A stretch of 64,000 bases of DNA from Gelatoporia subvermispora B (GCA_000320605.2 KB445792.1:2254280-2318279); one strand, 5' to 3'. Counted from the first letter of the stretch, positions 46,908 to 57,000 are shown. Notes: generated by a model from the sequence alone, not told the origin. Translations and numbers: made by a program.

Positions 46908-47992
46908 TCAGTATGACCATTCCAAGAATGCTTCATCGAAGTCGAACTCGCGTTGGTCAGGGTCAGGCTCAACCAGTCGAGGCGTGACCGGCGGGGAGAC
47001 CCACTCCTTCTCGACGCACGCCGACTTGGAGCAAAACGAGGAGGGCGCCTTCGGGCGGTGCTCCCAGTGCATGCCGGAGAGCTCAAATGAGGCGAGGGCG
47101 GGGAGTGATGCGAGTGTTGCAGCAATGCGGGGGTAGAATGTCTGTGGGCGGGTGAGGTCAATTGGCACTGGAGCTATCACAAGGGATCAAAGGCACGCAC
47201 CAAGTCAGGCGCGTCCCAGAACGCGCTCGTTGTCATCAAGCGCAGACACACCAGGTCCGAAAACGCACCGGCGAGGACCTCGAGCATCTGCGCGGGCGAC
47301 GCGCTCGTGAGCGCGCTGAGGACGCGCACCGGGGGAGTGGATGAGGTGGCCGCAGCGAAGCACGATACATCCTCGGGCGCTAGCTCGCCTGAGAGATGGA
47401 GCGCGGCAAGCGGGCGGCCCACGAATAGCGGGAGCAAATGTGCAGGACCCGTATATGACTCAAGCTGGGGGGCGCATGTATGTGGGAGGCGTGGCACCGC
47501 TTGCACAGGCGTGGCGAGCTGCAACGAGAGCAAGTCTGGCGCGCGATTGAGGAAGGCGGCCAAGTGTGTATCTAGCGGGAGCGAGGTAGCAAAGTGCTCC
47601 AGCCGGGGGTACTCGGGGTCCGCGATGCCCTTGCCCAAGATCCAGCTCGCGTCCGGATGCACATGCAGCTCGAGTCGTACAAGGCGGGTCATGCTCCGCA
47701 GGGCCTGCTGGAGGTGCGTGTAGAAATCCTCCTGGGGAGGTGGCCCGGTGTCGTCGACAGTGATGGCGAAGGTGTGGACAAGGGCGGCGAGGTCCGGGCG
47801 TGCGGCCAGGGTGGGGACAACGGAGAAGTTACGCGTGTGTGCGGAGACAGCGATGTCGCGGTAGAGCACGCGTGTGGCGCTAGGGCCGAGGGATGCGCAG
47901 GTGCGTGTGAGGGCATTGAGGGTAGCGTTCTGGGCTGCGAGAGGGTCGAAGATGGCGTCGAGGAGCTCCGGGGGGAGGGCAGTGAACGACAT
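46908..47992 (-). CDS. F-box-like protein
   Basis: Start MSFTALPPELLDAIFDPLAA at 47992, an F-box N-terminus (LPPELL then IF-x-P), followed by TCASLGPSATRVLYRDIAVS. The remaining sequence consists of degenerate leucine-rich repeats (LHLSGELAPEDVSCF, LVCLRLMTTSAF, LASLPALASFELSGMHWEH). One intron near 47175-47240 joins the main exon to a short second exon ending FLEWSY at 46908. In fungi such proteins act as substrate receptors of SCF ubiquitin ligases; this is inferred from the F-box only. A TATATAAA box lies about 50 bp upstream. The reading is GC-rich and the family is highly expanded in basidiomycetes. Confidence 0.75.
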
Positions 47993-48039
47993 GGCGAGAG
48001 ATGAGAGGAGACTTGAAGAATCCGAATGCCGTCGGAGGG

Positions 48040-48047
48040 TTTATATA
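48040..48047 (-). promoter_or_regulatory. TATA box of the F-box gene
   Basis: TATATAAA on the minus strand, about 50 bp before the ATG at 47992. Motif and spacing only. Confidence 0.45.
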
Positions 48048-48936
48048 GTGCCTTTGATGGAATGCGTCTGCGGTTCACTAGGAGAAAGTGAGCGGATCGG
48101 GGATTTGTCAAGAGATGAGTGTTTGCATGGGCTGCGGGGGAGAAAAGGAAGTTAGGAAAGGAGGTGTGTTATATAAGAGAAGATGAGTTGAGAGGGGCGG
48201 CGGGGAGAAGAGGAAGTATTGAGTCAGTCAGTGCATGGGCGATAGCGAGGCAGACAACCAGAGCAGCAGCCTACAACTAGCCTGCGCTGCTATTATAGCT
48301 TTCATCTCCCGCCGATATTCGCCTCCACACGTGACAATCCCGGCCTCTGTGCCCTGCCTTCCCGTTAGTCTCTCCGCCAGTCTTCGCCATCTTTTCCGTA
48401 GTACTGCTTCCCTGAACGTGCCGGTGACCTCTCCAACGCACCCGCTCCCCTCCGCGGCATCCTGCCAGCGTACAGAGTCCGCCCGAGGGCTCCTTGCGCG
48501 ATGCCCAGCAGTACCTTGCAGCATGTCGCCGTGTGAACCTTTCGGTGGACAGCATGGTTGCGGCGGTGGCAGCGGACGCTAAACATCGCGCCGGCGCGCG
48601 ATGGACGCCTCATGGCGTCAGGGAGGACGCCAGGCGGCTGCACCCTAGGCCTGACAATGAGATGATGATGGCGCGAATACGTATGCATTCGCCCAGCATC
48701 ACCATGCTGCCAGCTGCCAGAGGATTATGACGACAATGCATAGCTCCCGTATTTCGATAACGCAGGGTCCTTGAGAAATGTAAAGGGCCTTTGAAGAGCC
48801 GGGGCGCGCAGAGTCGGGTCGTTTGAAGAGGGCAGTGCAAACCTTGGATAAATGCCTATAACAGGCAGGTCTTCCCACCACCATCTATTCTGGGTCACGT
48901 GAATGTCAGTCCTCATTTAGCGCCCGCAAAGAGATG

Positions 48937-48944
48937 TTGCCGTG
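48937..48944 (+). repeat. Target-site duplication, left
   Basis: TTGCCGTG, identical to 49647-49654 on the other side of the element. An 8 bp duplication is the hallmark of hAT transposition. Confidence 0.85.
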
Positions 48945-49646
48945 TAGGGTTGGGTAGAAAACCCCCATGTAAAATACATCGGTGTAAATTACATGTATTA
49001 TACATGTATTATACCTATATTATACATCGGCCGCCAGGAGGCAGGTATATAATGTAAATAATCCTGATTGTGACGACGAGTGTGGCCCAAGCGCATGCGT
49101 CGGAGATATGAGGATGGGAAGACTTAAGGATGCTGAGAAAGCGGTGAAGTTCCGCGCTCTGGACCAGAATGACAGCGCGGATGACACGGATGCTGGCCCC
49201 GGGGAATCTTGGCTAGATAATATCACGGAGAGACTGACGACTGGCGCCGCTATGGAGCTCGCTATGGAACATGAGTCGGATGACATTGACATCGAGTCAA
49301 ACCCTTGCTAGCGAACGACCGTCGACCATGCTGCAGAGGTGATGGCCCAACAGAAGTCACAACACCAGGGGCCCGTATCGGAAGAGGGGACCAGCGGGGA
49401 TGAATGTCCTCGGTGTTCGACGCGGATTTCTAGGACTTCCGACTTCGTGCTCTTCTGGCGCGATTTGTTGCATAAAAAACGTGTATTTTACATTTTTACC
49501 GTGTATTTTACACGACACGTGATGTGATTTAGACGTCCCGTGACGACAAGTAAAATACATTAAATACACCATGTATATAATCCGTCTGGCCTCGACAATT
49601 ATTTACCTGTGTATCTTACCTCCCGAGAATATTATACCCCGCCCTA
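48945..49646 (+). mobile_element. Non-autonomous hAT-type DNA transposon (MITE-like), 702 bp
   Basis: The element starts TAGGGTTGGGTA and ends with the reverse complement of TAGGGCGGGGTA, i.e. short imperfect terminal inverted repeats of hAT type. It is bounded by perfect 8 bp duplications (TTGCCGTG at 48937-48944 and 49647-49654). Both ends are crowded with GTAAAATACAT-like and TGTATTTTAC-like subterminal motifs in both orientations, as in hAT transposase binding regions. No transposase is encoded; a 67-codon frame (49108-49311) is too short to judge. The paralogous site near 63857 lacks the element, which independently confirms its borders. It sits 47 bp upstream of the bL19m start codon, so it has displaced that gene's original promoter by 0.7 kb. 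Confidence 0.85.
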
Positions 49647-49654
49647 TTGCCGTG
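49647..49654 (+). repeat. Target-site duplication, right
   Basis: Second copy of TTGCCGTG, directly following the element end and directly before the sequence CAGAACCCAAGG shared with the duplicate at 63860. Confidence 0.85.
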
Positions 49655-49692
49655 CAGAACCCAAGGTCGATTGTGCTAAGTTGCTCTCGAGC

Positions 49693-50223
49693 ATGTCGCT
49701 CAGCCTACTCCGGCGGTTTGCCAGGTCGATGTCGACCGCGGCGCCGTCCTACCCATTCTCAAAGCTCGCCGTCATCCCTCCTGCTCCCGCGACCCCGCCA
49801 CCGGCACCTCTCCTCAAGGGCAAGGGCCTCATGGCCCACCTCAGCGACACGCTGCCCAGCCCGGACAAGCTCAAGCTGTTGAAGACCTACTTCTCGAAAC
49901 GGCACCCGCTACGCATTCTCCCCGGATCCGTTCTCAGCGTGACGATGGGACACGCGCCGACGCAGTTCACGGGCGTGCTACTCTCCGTGCGGCGGCGCGG
50001 CATCGACACATCCATCCTCCTGCGTAACGTCGTCAACCGCCTCGGTGTCGAGATGCAGGTGTTCGTGGCGTCGCCCCATGTGAAGGACATCAAGATTCTC
50101 CAGCGCGCCGGCGGTGGCACCGGCCAGGGCAAGGTCGGCAAGCGCATGCGCAGGGCGAAGCTGTTCTACCTCAGAGACTCGCCTGAGAAGATGTCCGCCA
50201 TCTCGGCAGGCTTGCGCGGATGA
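49693..50223 (+). CDS. IMG1: Mitochondrial large-subunit ribosomal protein bL19m
   Basis: Component of the mitochondrial 54S ribosomal subunit. Single exon of 176 aa. The start MSLSLLRRFARSMSTAAPSY is an amphipathic, Arg/Ser-rich mitochondrial targeting sequence. The bL19 core follows: PGSVLSVTMGHAPTQFTGVL, SVRRRGIDTSILLRNVVNRL, and near the end RRAKLFYLRDSPEKMSAISA, which is the bL19 family C-terminal motif. Stop at 50221-50223. A hAT-like element is inserted 47 bp upstream. The start of a second copy, with a stop codon at position 20, lies at the right end of the window. Thus this is the intact copy in the window. Confidence 0.9.
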   Translation: MSLSLLRRFARSMSTAAPSYPFSKLAVIPPAPATPPPAPLLKGKGLMAHLSDTLPSPDKLKLLKTYFSKRHPLRILPGSVLSVTMGHAPTQFTGVLLSVRRRGIDTSILLRNVVNRLGVEMQVFVASPHVKDIKILQRAGGGTGQGKVGKRMRRAKLFYLRDSPEKMSAISAGLRG

Positions 50224-50623
50224 GATATGTGAGTACCACCCCCTACCTCATATGGCTTCTCATCTGACGAGCAGTAGCAGCCCCTTGGAGCACAAGTGCC
50301 GTTCCGCGTGAGAATCATGCCATTGCGTCGCCGTTGTGTTGTTTTGCTATTTTTGCCGGCAATACCTCGGGGGTCAAGTACGGGGACGTACCAGCGCCTT
50401 TCGAGACTGAACTATAGGCGGGATGCGATACTTTTGGGTTCAGCGGAGTACGAAGATAACCCACAGTCTTTCTCGACATTCTATTAGTGAAGAGCACTGG
50501 GACACCTTCGCGCCTATGGCTGTTTGACTGCCGTATGTAACCATTGCCAGCCCATTCGCCACGAATAACATGCAGTTTGAGAGCTATCATCCGTAAGGTT
50601 TGACATCTCAATATCTCATCTCC
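50224..50623. other. 3' flank of bL19m and 3' part of MED8-like frame
   Basis: It holds repeat A (50268-50371) of the direct-repeat pair that brackets the MED8-like gene. On the minus strand the MED8 frame stays open but loses similarity. Confidence 0.35.
50268..50371 (+). repeat. Direct repeat A flanking the MED8-like gene
   Basis: About 104 bp similar (roughly three quarters identical by eye) to 51432-51537. Shared landmarks in order are GAGCAGTAGCA, GTTCCGCGTGA, TTGCTATTTTTG and GGCAATA followed by CTCGGG. The two copies are 1.16 kb apart in the same orientation. Confidence 0.7.
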
Positions 50624-51367
50624 CTTATGCTCCGTGCGGATCTGCTCGCACTCGCGGAGCACGTACTCGTACTCGACGCGCTTGCCCTGGCCGTCCTTTC
50701 GGCCCGCCTGGTTGAGCACGCCGACGGACCCTTTGGTCGTCATGTGCTCTGCGAGGTGGCGGACGACCTCGCCCTCGAGCTTGAGCACGTCCGTCGTCTG
50801 CTGCGTGCGCAGGAGTGGGATGACCTCATTGTCCATCTGCGCCTCGGACGTGCTGTGCGGTGGGTGCAGTGCGAGCTTCTCATACGGGTTCTCGTGCGAC
50901 GCGTGCGGTCCATGTGCCTGAAGCTGGCCGACAAGAGACGCGGTGAGGTTGTGCGACTGTGAGAGCAGGATGTTGTATTTCGAGAGGATGTCGGGCCATG
51001 GTGGCATGACATTCTGCCCACCGAACTCGATGGTGCGCTGCAAAAGCTGGATGGACTCGATCATCTGGTTTGCCTTGAACTTCAATGACTCTAGTTGAGC
51101 AATAGGAAGATTTGGTGTCCTGCATTGGCCATGGTGCCAAGTCGGTCGCGCGGTTATGCCGAGTGTGGGTGATTCAAAGGGATGGCTAGTCGTCGGAGAG
51201 CGTCTTAGCAAGGCCGGTAGAAGTTCTCCAACGGAACTACCCGACCACTTTCCGATGAATTCCAAGTCACAAGTATCGATATGATAAGAACACAAAAACA
51301 TCCGACGTGAACATGGCTTAATGCACCTTCGCCCGTCATTAATTCCAGCTTCTTCAGGTGACGCCAA
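50315..51367 (-). CDS. MED8: Mediator subunit 8 (MED8)-like, possibly truncated
   Basis: The block 51111-50624 resembles fungal MED8, a head-module subunit of the Mediator complex: LPIAQLESLKFKANQMIESI, then MPPWPDILSKYNILLSQSH, NPYEKLALHP, IPLLRTQQTTDVLKLEGEVV and VLRECEQIRTEH. After this point (about 50620) the open frame continues to 50315 with no similarity to the family, so the C-terminus seems replaced. Upstream, the frame is open to 51367, but the usual short N-terminus was not recognised and an exon may be missing. Direct ~100 bp repeats lie on both sides. Either it is a gene with a missed last exon or a rearranged fragment of MED8; I prefer not to choose. Confidence 0.55.
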   Translation of the reverse strand: MASPEEAGINDGRRCIKPCSRRMFLCSYHIDTCDLEFIGKWSGSSVGELLPALLRRSPTTSHPFESPTLGITARPTWHHGQCRTPNLPIAQLESLKFKANQMIESIQLLQRTIEFGGQNVMPPWPDILSKYNILLSQSHNLTASLVGQLQAHGPHASHENPYEKLALHPPHSTSEAQMDNEVIPLLRTQQTTDVLKLEGEVVRHLAEHMTTKGSVGVLNQAGRKDGQGKRVEYEYVLRECEQIRTEHKGDEILRCQTLRMIALKLHVIRGEWAGNGYIRQSNSHRREGVPVLFTNRMSRKTVGYLRTPLNPKVSHPAYSSVSKGAGTSPYLTPEVLPAKIAKQHNGDAMA

Positions 51368-52877
51368 GCCTGCCTGCGAACTCTAGTACAGGAAGAAACG
51401 AGCGTTTCCGCTAGTGTCATGTCTATATGATCGAGCAGTAGCAACCCCGTGGAGCGTAGCTGTCGTTCCGCGTGAAAGCAGTACCGTTGCGCCGCTGGTC
51501 GTGTTGCTTTGCTATTTTTGGCGGCAATATCTCGGGAGATGGGAGGTGAGTGCGGTGCGGAGAGATAGGGAGGGCGTTTGGTTTGCCCTTTCCGGGGTTG
51601 GCACGACCGTGTTCGTAGGTTCGGGATTCGGTACTATGTCGCGAAGGGGTGGTCTACTGCGGTCTCCACATACCCCACAAGACGCTAAGTATTGTATGGC
51701 AAGCCTCGTTCCTACCTTCTACAAAAAGCAAGGTTCATACTACGTCTCGATCCGCCTTCTGTCCGCCCCTCACGTCGCCGCCCTTCTTCTGTCTCGACGT
51801 TTCAGAACGTCGCATGCCTTCACTTGTATGGGTCACATTACCTTGGTCTGTCGGAGCGCTATATGCAATGCGGCTTCCAGGGTGTACAAGCCCGGTTGTA
51901 TGGTCGCTTGTTGCACATTAGGTGGAGTCAGCTGGCAAGTGGCGTGTCCGCAGATTGACTCGAGGCGTCCTTCGCTGAATGACAGCAATCTCTGATCGAT
52001 GAAGAGGGTTCGACACCGAAGGGAATCTGGGCGTGGCTCACTTCGAAGCGGCCCCTGAAACGAGATGCGTGTGCGATCTCTGTAGTCCAGCGGTGGGCGG
52101 CAAGTGGGGGCGAGCGGGCACTAAACTCGCTCACCGGATGGTGGTGCGGACTCGCCGGACTTGCCACAAGTGGGTCACTGCCTCCCAAGAATCAGGCGGC
52201 ATGGCTGGCGTCTCGTGAGAGTTGAGCTGCAGTCCGCCTGCCATCTCCGAGGTCTGCCAGGGCTGTCAAAGAGACGGAAGAGCGCGCGGCCGCCTCGTAC
52301 CGAATGTGAATGTAGCGTGATGCGTGATATTACGCCCAGCCTCAGCTGTACGCTAGATGGGGAGACAGCGGACACGCGATTGTCCGAGCTCGTAGGAGAT
52401 GGGGCGCCTGAATCGCGCAGCTAGCGTCTGCATCGGCTTATACAGCGTGAGCTGTGCGCGGAGATTTGACCTCCATATACTGCGACAGGTGAGAGATGGA
52501 ATCCAGTGTTGGATTCCCGTGTAGTCAGCGCGAGGTCAGCAGAGAGTTGAGTTGAGCATGTAGGGGTCGGGGTGCTTCTCGGAGGCGATTCTAGCACGCG
52601 AACGGAGGTCAGGAGCAACCGTGCGGGGTTCTCAAGGACACAAGGAAGCTGTGACGAGAAACGAGAAAAGCTCGGGCAGATAACTCTCAGACTAGCGATT
52701 ACGAGGTTGTGCATGGGTATAGCCGGCTGTGGCCCGCACCGGGGACCGTTGCAAAGCATTGCATGGCCATGCAAGACAGTTTGCCGGGCGCTTAGTCATC
52801 CCCGCTCAGGCACATGCCGTGTCGCCCGATCTGCTACTAGATCTCTTTCTCCTTCATATACACCCCCACTGGCCGCC
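51368..52877. other. Gene-free stretch between MED8-like gene and Zn2Cys6 gene
   Basis: Apart from direct repeat B (51432-51537), nothing is recognised. A 193-codon plus-strand frame (51414-51995) overlaps the repeat and other frames; its Cys/Ser/Arg-rich composition looks random. Confidence 0.35.
51432..51537 (+). repeat. Direct repeat B flanking the MED8-like gene
   Basis: Partner of repeat A at 50268-50371. Because repeat A lies in the 3' flank of bL19m, repeat B may be a remnant of an earlier duplication of that locus. Confidence 0.65.
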
Positions 52878-53809
52878 ATGACTGAAGCATCCCCTGACTC
52901 CAATTCCAATCCTCCAATGACACATACAGCGAAGAAAAAACGTACCGAGGACCAGTCTCTCCCTCCAGATATTGGCACGAAGCCCATCCAACTCCAGAGA
53001 AGGAGGGTTTGGCGAGCATGTGAAAGTTGCAGGTGAGCTCTTCGATAGCAGTCCATCCAGCCCAGTCTCGACCCAAATAACCCTGCAGACGAAAGAAGAT
53101 CAAGTGCGATGGCACCGAACCGACGTGCTCGCAGTGTGCGGCGAGCAAGTCGCAGTGTACCTGGCTGCAGACCAAGGACAGGGCGGCGTTAAGCAGACAG
53201 TGCGCATCGTCCTTCTGTCTTCCCAGCATGGACTCACATCCTTCCAGCTATGTACAAGAGCTCGAGGCGAGACTCCTGCACATGGAGAACCTCTTCCAGC
53301 AGGTTACTCCTATCCTCGAGCAGGTCGGGCAGGTCAACGGCGTCGACCTCTCGAGCCTCGCTTCCGCAGCAGCCACCGGCCCGACAATATTGCCAGGCTC
53401 GAGTCAGGCACAGGGCGGGCTTCCGACCGTCAGCGAGCTTGCGCACACGAACGGCGGCCTCGACGGGGGCAGTGCGAGCACCACACAAGTCAAGGTCGAG
53501 GACCCCGATGACGTCTCCGAGTCGTTCGGGCAGCTCGCGCTCGACGAGCACGGCCACCTCCACTGGATCGGCGGGTCGTCGACCATGTCCCTCATCCAGT
53601 CCTTCCGCGCGATGACATCCTCGCCGCTGCACCGCGTCTCGCCGATGGAGGAGGACCCCCTCGCGCCGGGCCCGAGCGTGAACAAACTGTACTTCCCCGC
53701 GTCGGTGTTCTTCGGCAAGGTGCGCGCACTGCCGAGCCCCGAGGAGGTTGAGTACCCGGATCGGGACCTCGCGGACAAGCTGGTGAGTCATCGACGCTTA
53801 ATTACCTGA
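52878..53809 (+). CDS. Zn2Cys6 transcription factor, apparently truncated
   Basis: Start MTEASPDSNSNPPMTHTAKK at 52878. The zinc cluster forms across an intron (near 53034-53090): ACESCRRKKIKCD then PTCSQCAASKSQCTW, with the complete C-x2-C-x6-C spacing twice. A coiled-coil dimerisation segment (YVQELEARLLHMENLFQQV) follows, then an acidic/Ser-rich region ending PDRDLADKL. At 53784 a GTGAGT looks like an intron donor, but no fungal-type regulatory domain (usually several hundred residues) was found in the next kilobases, which instead hold tandem repeats. The frame itself ends at 53807-53809. The gene is thus probably a 5' fragment; the DNA-binding part is intact. Confidence 0.72.
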
Positions 53810-53861
53810 TTCATATCGCTCTCGATGGCCGAGGCGGGCGAGTGCGTGGGTGGGGGAAGGG

Positions 53862-53952
53862 TGGTGGTGGTGGTGGTGGTGGTTGTGGTGGTGGTGCGTG
53901 TAGAGTAAGTGGGTGCGTGTAGAGTAAGTGGGTGCGTGTAGAGTAAGTGGGT
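53862..53952 (+). repeat. (TGG)n microsatellite and 3 x 19 bp minisatellite
   Basis: A TGG-rich run (53862-53896) is followed by three perfect copies of a 19-mer beginning GCGTGTAGAG (53896-53952). They start within 50 bp after the end of the Zn2Cys6 frame and mark the transition to the repeat-rich part of the window. Confidence 0.9.
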
Positions 53953-54399
53953 GCGTGCGTGCGAATATATTTTTTGCAGCTGAGCGCGGGTGCGGGGTGC
54001 ACGTGAGTGGGGAATGGCGTCGACGAAATAATCCTTGAGATAGAACAGGTTTTGAGGACTAGTGAAGAGTAGGGGGCGCGCCCGTCGGGTGAAGGGCAGC
54101 GGACGCCCGAGCGGCACACAGCAGGCAGGGCGCGCGCAAGTCACACCAGGTAAGTCCATTCACATTCGCATTCACATTCGCACGCTCGCGCTTGGTACTG
54201 ATACGCGTATTGCAGATTTCTACGCCGGGAGGTCGGGCGGGCGGGCGAACGGACGAGTCGCACTTGTCGCACTTGTCGCACTTGTCGCTATATCACTACA
54301 CAAGTCCGATCCCTACAATATCTCTTCTGGCTGCTCTTCCCGCCGTCCCCCTCATCCCAAACTCGCACACAGCACTCCCGGGCCCCTTCCTGACCCGCC

Positions 54400-57000
54400 G
54401 CGACCATTTCCGCCAAACGCCAGTCCTGCCCGTCTCGCGCAATCTCAATGTTTTTCTTCGTCGCGTCGGGCGCTTATTCCTGCAGCCACCGGCGTGTTTC
54501 GGAGTCGTCTTGCGCCGCGCGTTGCCTTCTGCGCGCTCCTGGCGGCCTCGCAGACTGTAGCCCACGCATTTTCGACCGTTTATGTGTCGGAATGGGCCCG
54601 CATGAGCAGCTACTCAAGGAGACAGGTGAGCAGAGCGGTCCATCCAGGATGCAATCTTGATGTTTTCTTACCTCGGTGTTTGCAGGCACGATCCTCAGCC
54701 CTCGGCGCACCAGCACGCGAACGTTGCGCGTTGCGTTGCGTTGCGTTGCGTTGCGTTGCGTTGCGCGCTGCCCGCTCAATGCACGTCCTCGTCGGCCCGC
54801 CCAGACTCTCTCCCGCGCTCGCCAGAATGCCGAAAAACCCGCCAAGGCTTCGGGCGCTTGTCACGACAAATCGCGTATCTCGAGCTTCGCCCAAGTCGTC
54901 CGTCACTTCTCCATGTCTTGGTGGCTTCGGGGGCACTAGTACATGCGACGGCGACCGTCTACGCGTCGGGATGGGCCCGCGCGAGCAGCTACCAAACGAG
55001 ATTGGTGAGCAGAACGAACACTCAACGAGTGAAACAACATGACCTCACCTCAGCCGCCGCAGGAGTTGTTCGTCTGTGCCCGGCGCGCTCGAAGAACATC
55101 CCTTCCTGCCGGCCCGCCCAGACTCCCTCCCGCCCGCGAGAACACGACAAAACCGCCAAAATGTCGGGCGCCTGTCGCGACACATGGCAAGTTTCGAGGA
55201 CTCGTCAAGTCGTCAACAGCTTCTGCACCGTCTTCGCCGCTTTGTGGGCCGCAGGACGTGTGTACGCGAACATCGACGTGTCGGGATGAGCTCGCCCGAG
55301 CAGCTATCAAGCAAGATAGGTGAGCAAACCATCTCCGCGGTCAGACTTGATCGACATCTCACCTCGGCCGCTCCAGGTAGGATTCGCCGGTGACTAGCGC
55401 ACTTGTGAGCGGCATTCTGCACTTGGCGAACATCTCCGTCGGCCCGCACGAACCGCACGCTCGTATGTACGAGCGGAAGAAACCCGCCAAAACGTCGGGC
55501 ACTTGTCGCAACAAATGTGTATTTCGAGGTGCCGGGAGTTGTGCACCGCCTTCTGCGCGTCTTCATGGCGTCGTGGTGCCCTGGGCTGTGCGCCTGCGGC
55601 CGTCGATATGTCGCTATTGGTCTGCACATGGAGCTGCCAAGCTAAGAAGGTAAGCAGACCATCCGAGCATCTGAACTCTGATGTTTGCTCACCTCCGCTT
55701 CTCCAGGAGCAATACCCTGACGCTGAGCGCACCTGTGCACGTACCTATATGCTCAACAGCCGTCTCCGTCGGACCGTCCACCCTCCCGCGAGCGGGAACA
55801 CGAGAAAACCCGCCAAAGCGTTGGGCGCTTGTCGCGGCGATTTGACGAGCTTGTCTTCATGCCGGCCGTGTACACTCGCATCCGCTCGCATGTGATGCCT
55901 GACGCCTCGTTGCTGAGGCGTCTCTTGCGCGCGTATGAACGACTGCGATGCCAACCAGGTGAGCAGAACATCGTGGGGAGCAAATTCGAAGAATCCTCAC
56001 CTCAATCTGTATAGGCCGTCATATACCTTCGCAAGTTCGCACCCCGCGTGCTCATGTGCACACGTCTTGAGCTCGGAAATGACCTCGTCGACCAGTCCAG
56101 ACTCACACTCGCAAGGACGCGAGGAAACCGCCAACATATCGGGCGCTTGTCGTGCCGTCCTCCATCGATTCGTGGACCGTGGTCGCGCAACCTCTGCAAA
56201 CCTGTGCCCGTGTGCAAGTGGACACCCGACGTATTGCCACCTCGGCGCTCTTCGTGCATGTACAGACAAATGCGTGCTAGGAAAACGGGTGAGCAAATAT
56301 TCGGGAACCAAGACTCGACTCGACGGGCTCGGTCTCACCTCGAATTGTGCACGTCTGTCTTCGATGGCCAGCGTGCTTCCATGCATGCCGTCATCTCAAG
56401 CTGTCTCGACCAGCCCGCACGACACCCTGACTACGGGGATGCGAAAGATGCCGCCACGACATCGGGGCTCACGTGCTGCGCAGTGCGTGCACCATCCGCT
56501 CTTGTCCAGGATGTCTCCTCTGGACTGTTCGAAGCGCCGCTCACGGGAACGCGAGAAACCTGCCAATTTGGTGAGCGCTTGCGGGTTATCACGGCGTCGT
56601 GTCGCGCCGCTCGAGCTTGCGTAGCGACCGTGCATCCATATCTGCGCGCAGACCGTGAAGTGGGAGTCGATTACTTGCTGCCCAGACGTTGTTCGTGCTG
56701 CAGTGCACATAGGAGCGACTGCGAGCGAGGAAGGGTGAGCAGATCATTTCAGAAACAGTGCTCAATAAACCTTACCTCGAATTGTGCAAGTCTTGCCCCT
56801 TACGGGACGTTCGCATCGGTTTTGCACGCGCAAATTGTCTCCAACGGTCCGTCTGGATCCCTGCTCGCGAAGGTGCGAACAAACCCTGTGAACGAGAAGG
56901 GCGCTTTTGGCGACGTCCTAATGCGGCTTGCTCGGGCGTACAGCCTCTGCATTTGCAGATGCATCCGGATTCCATGCGCCGATGGAGTGCTGGAGTGGGT
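54400..57000 (+). repeat. Degenerate ~320 bp tandem array with one intron-like module per unit
   Basis: At least seven units are visible. Each contains a CGCCAAA..TCGGGCGCTTGTCGC-like core (positions 54839, 55152, 55485, 55812, 56130) and a module that starts GGTGAGCA and ends 56-60 nt later in an AG. Module starts are at 54626, 55005, 55320, 55650, 55959, 56289 and 56735. The spacing is mostly 309-330 bp; the larger first interval includes a GTTGC microsatellite (about 54720-54765). In the modules, the left GGTGAG and a right CTCACC are inverted to each other. Reading frames are not conserved between units, so I cannot support a coding sequence, but a multi-exon non-coding or decayed transcript is possible. 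Confidence 0.75.
54626..54685 (+). repeat. Intron-like module 1 of the 320 bp array
   Basis: Donor-like GTGAGCAGAG and acceptor-like TTTGCAG bound a 60 nt segment. Equivalent modules occur at 55005-55062, 55320-55376, 55650-55706 and 55959-56014, all 56-60 nt long, the length of ordinary introns in this window. Confidence 0.55.

Larger units (their letters stand above)
48237..49806 (+). repeat. Segmental duplication, copy A (contains bL19m upstream region and start)
   Basis: From about 48237 the sequence is nearly identical to 63197 and onward, apart from small indels (for example near 48605-48630, 48655 and 48825-48845). The similarity runs through the bL19m start to at least the window edge on the other copy. 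Copy A differs by one large insertion, the hAT-like element at 48945-49646. The bases before 48237 and 63197 do not match, so this is the left limit of the duplication. Confidence 0.85.

Noticed and set aside
48945..48955. Telomere-like TAGGG at the hAT element start
   Set aside because: A single TAGGG inside a terminal inverted repeat with an 8 bp target duplication; no tandem telomere repeat.
53234..53791. 185-codon frame antisense to the Zn2Cys6 gene
   Set aside because: Shadow of a GC-rich coding exon on the other strand.
54062..55289. 326- and 210-codon frames within the 320 bp array
   Set aside because: They do not keep the same phase from unit to unit and are interrupted at the intron-like modules; better explained as repeat DNA.
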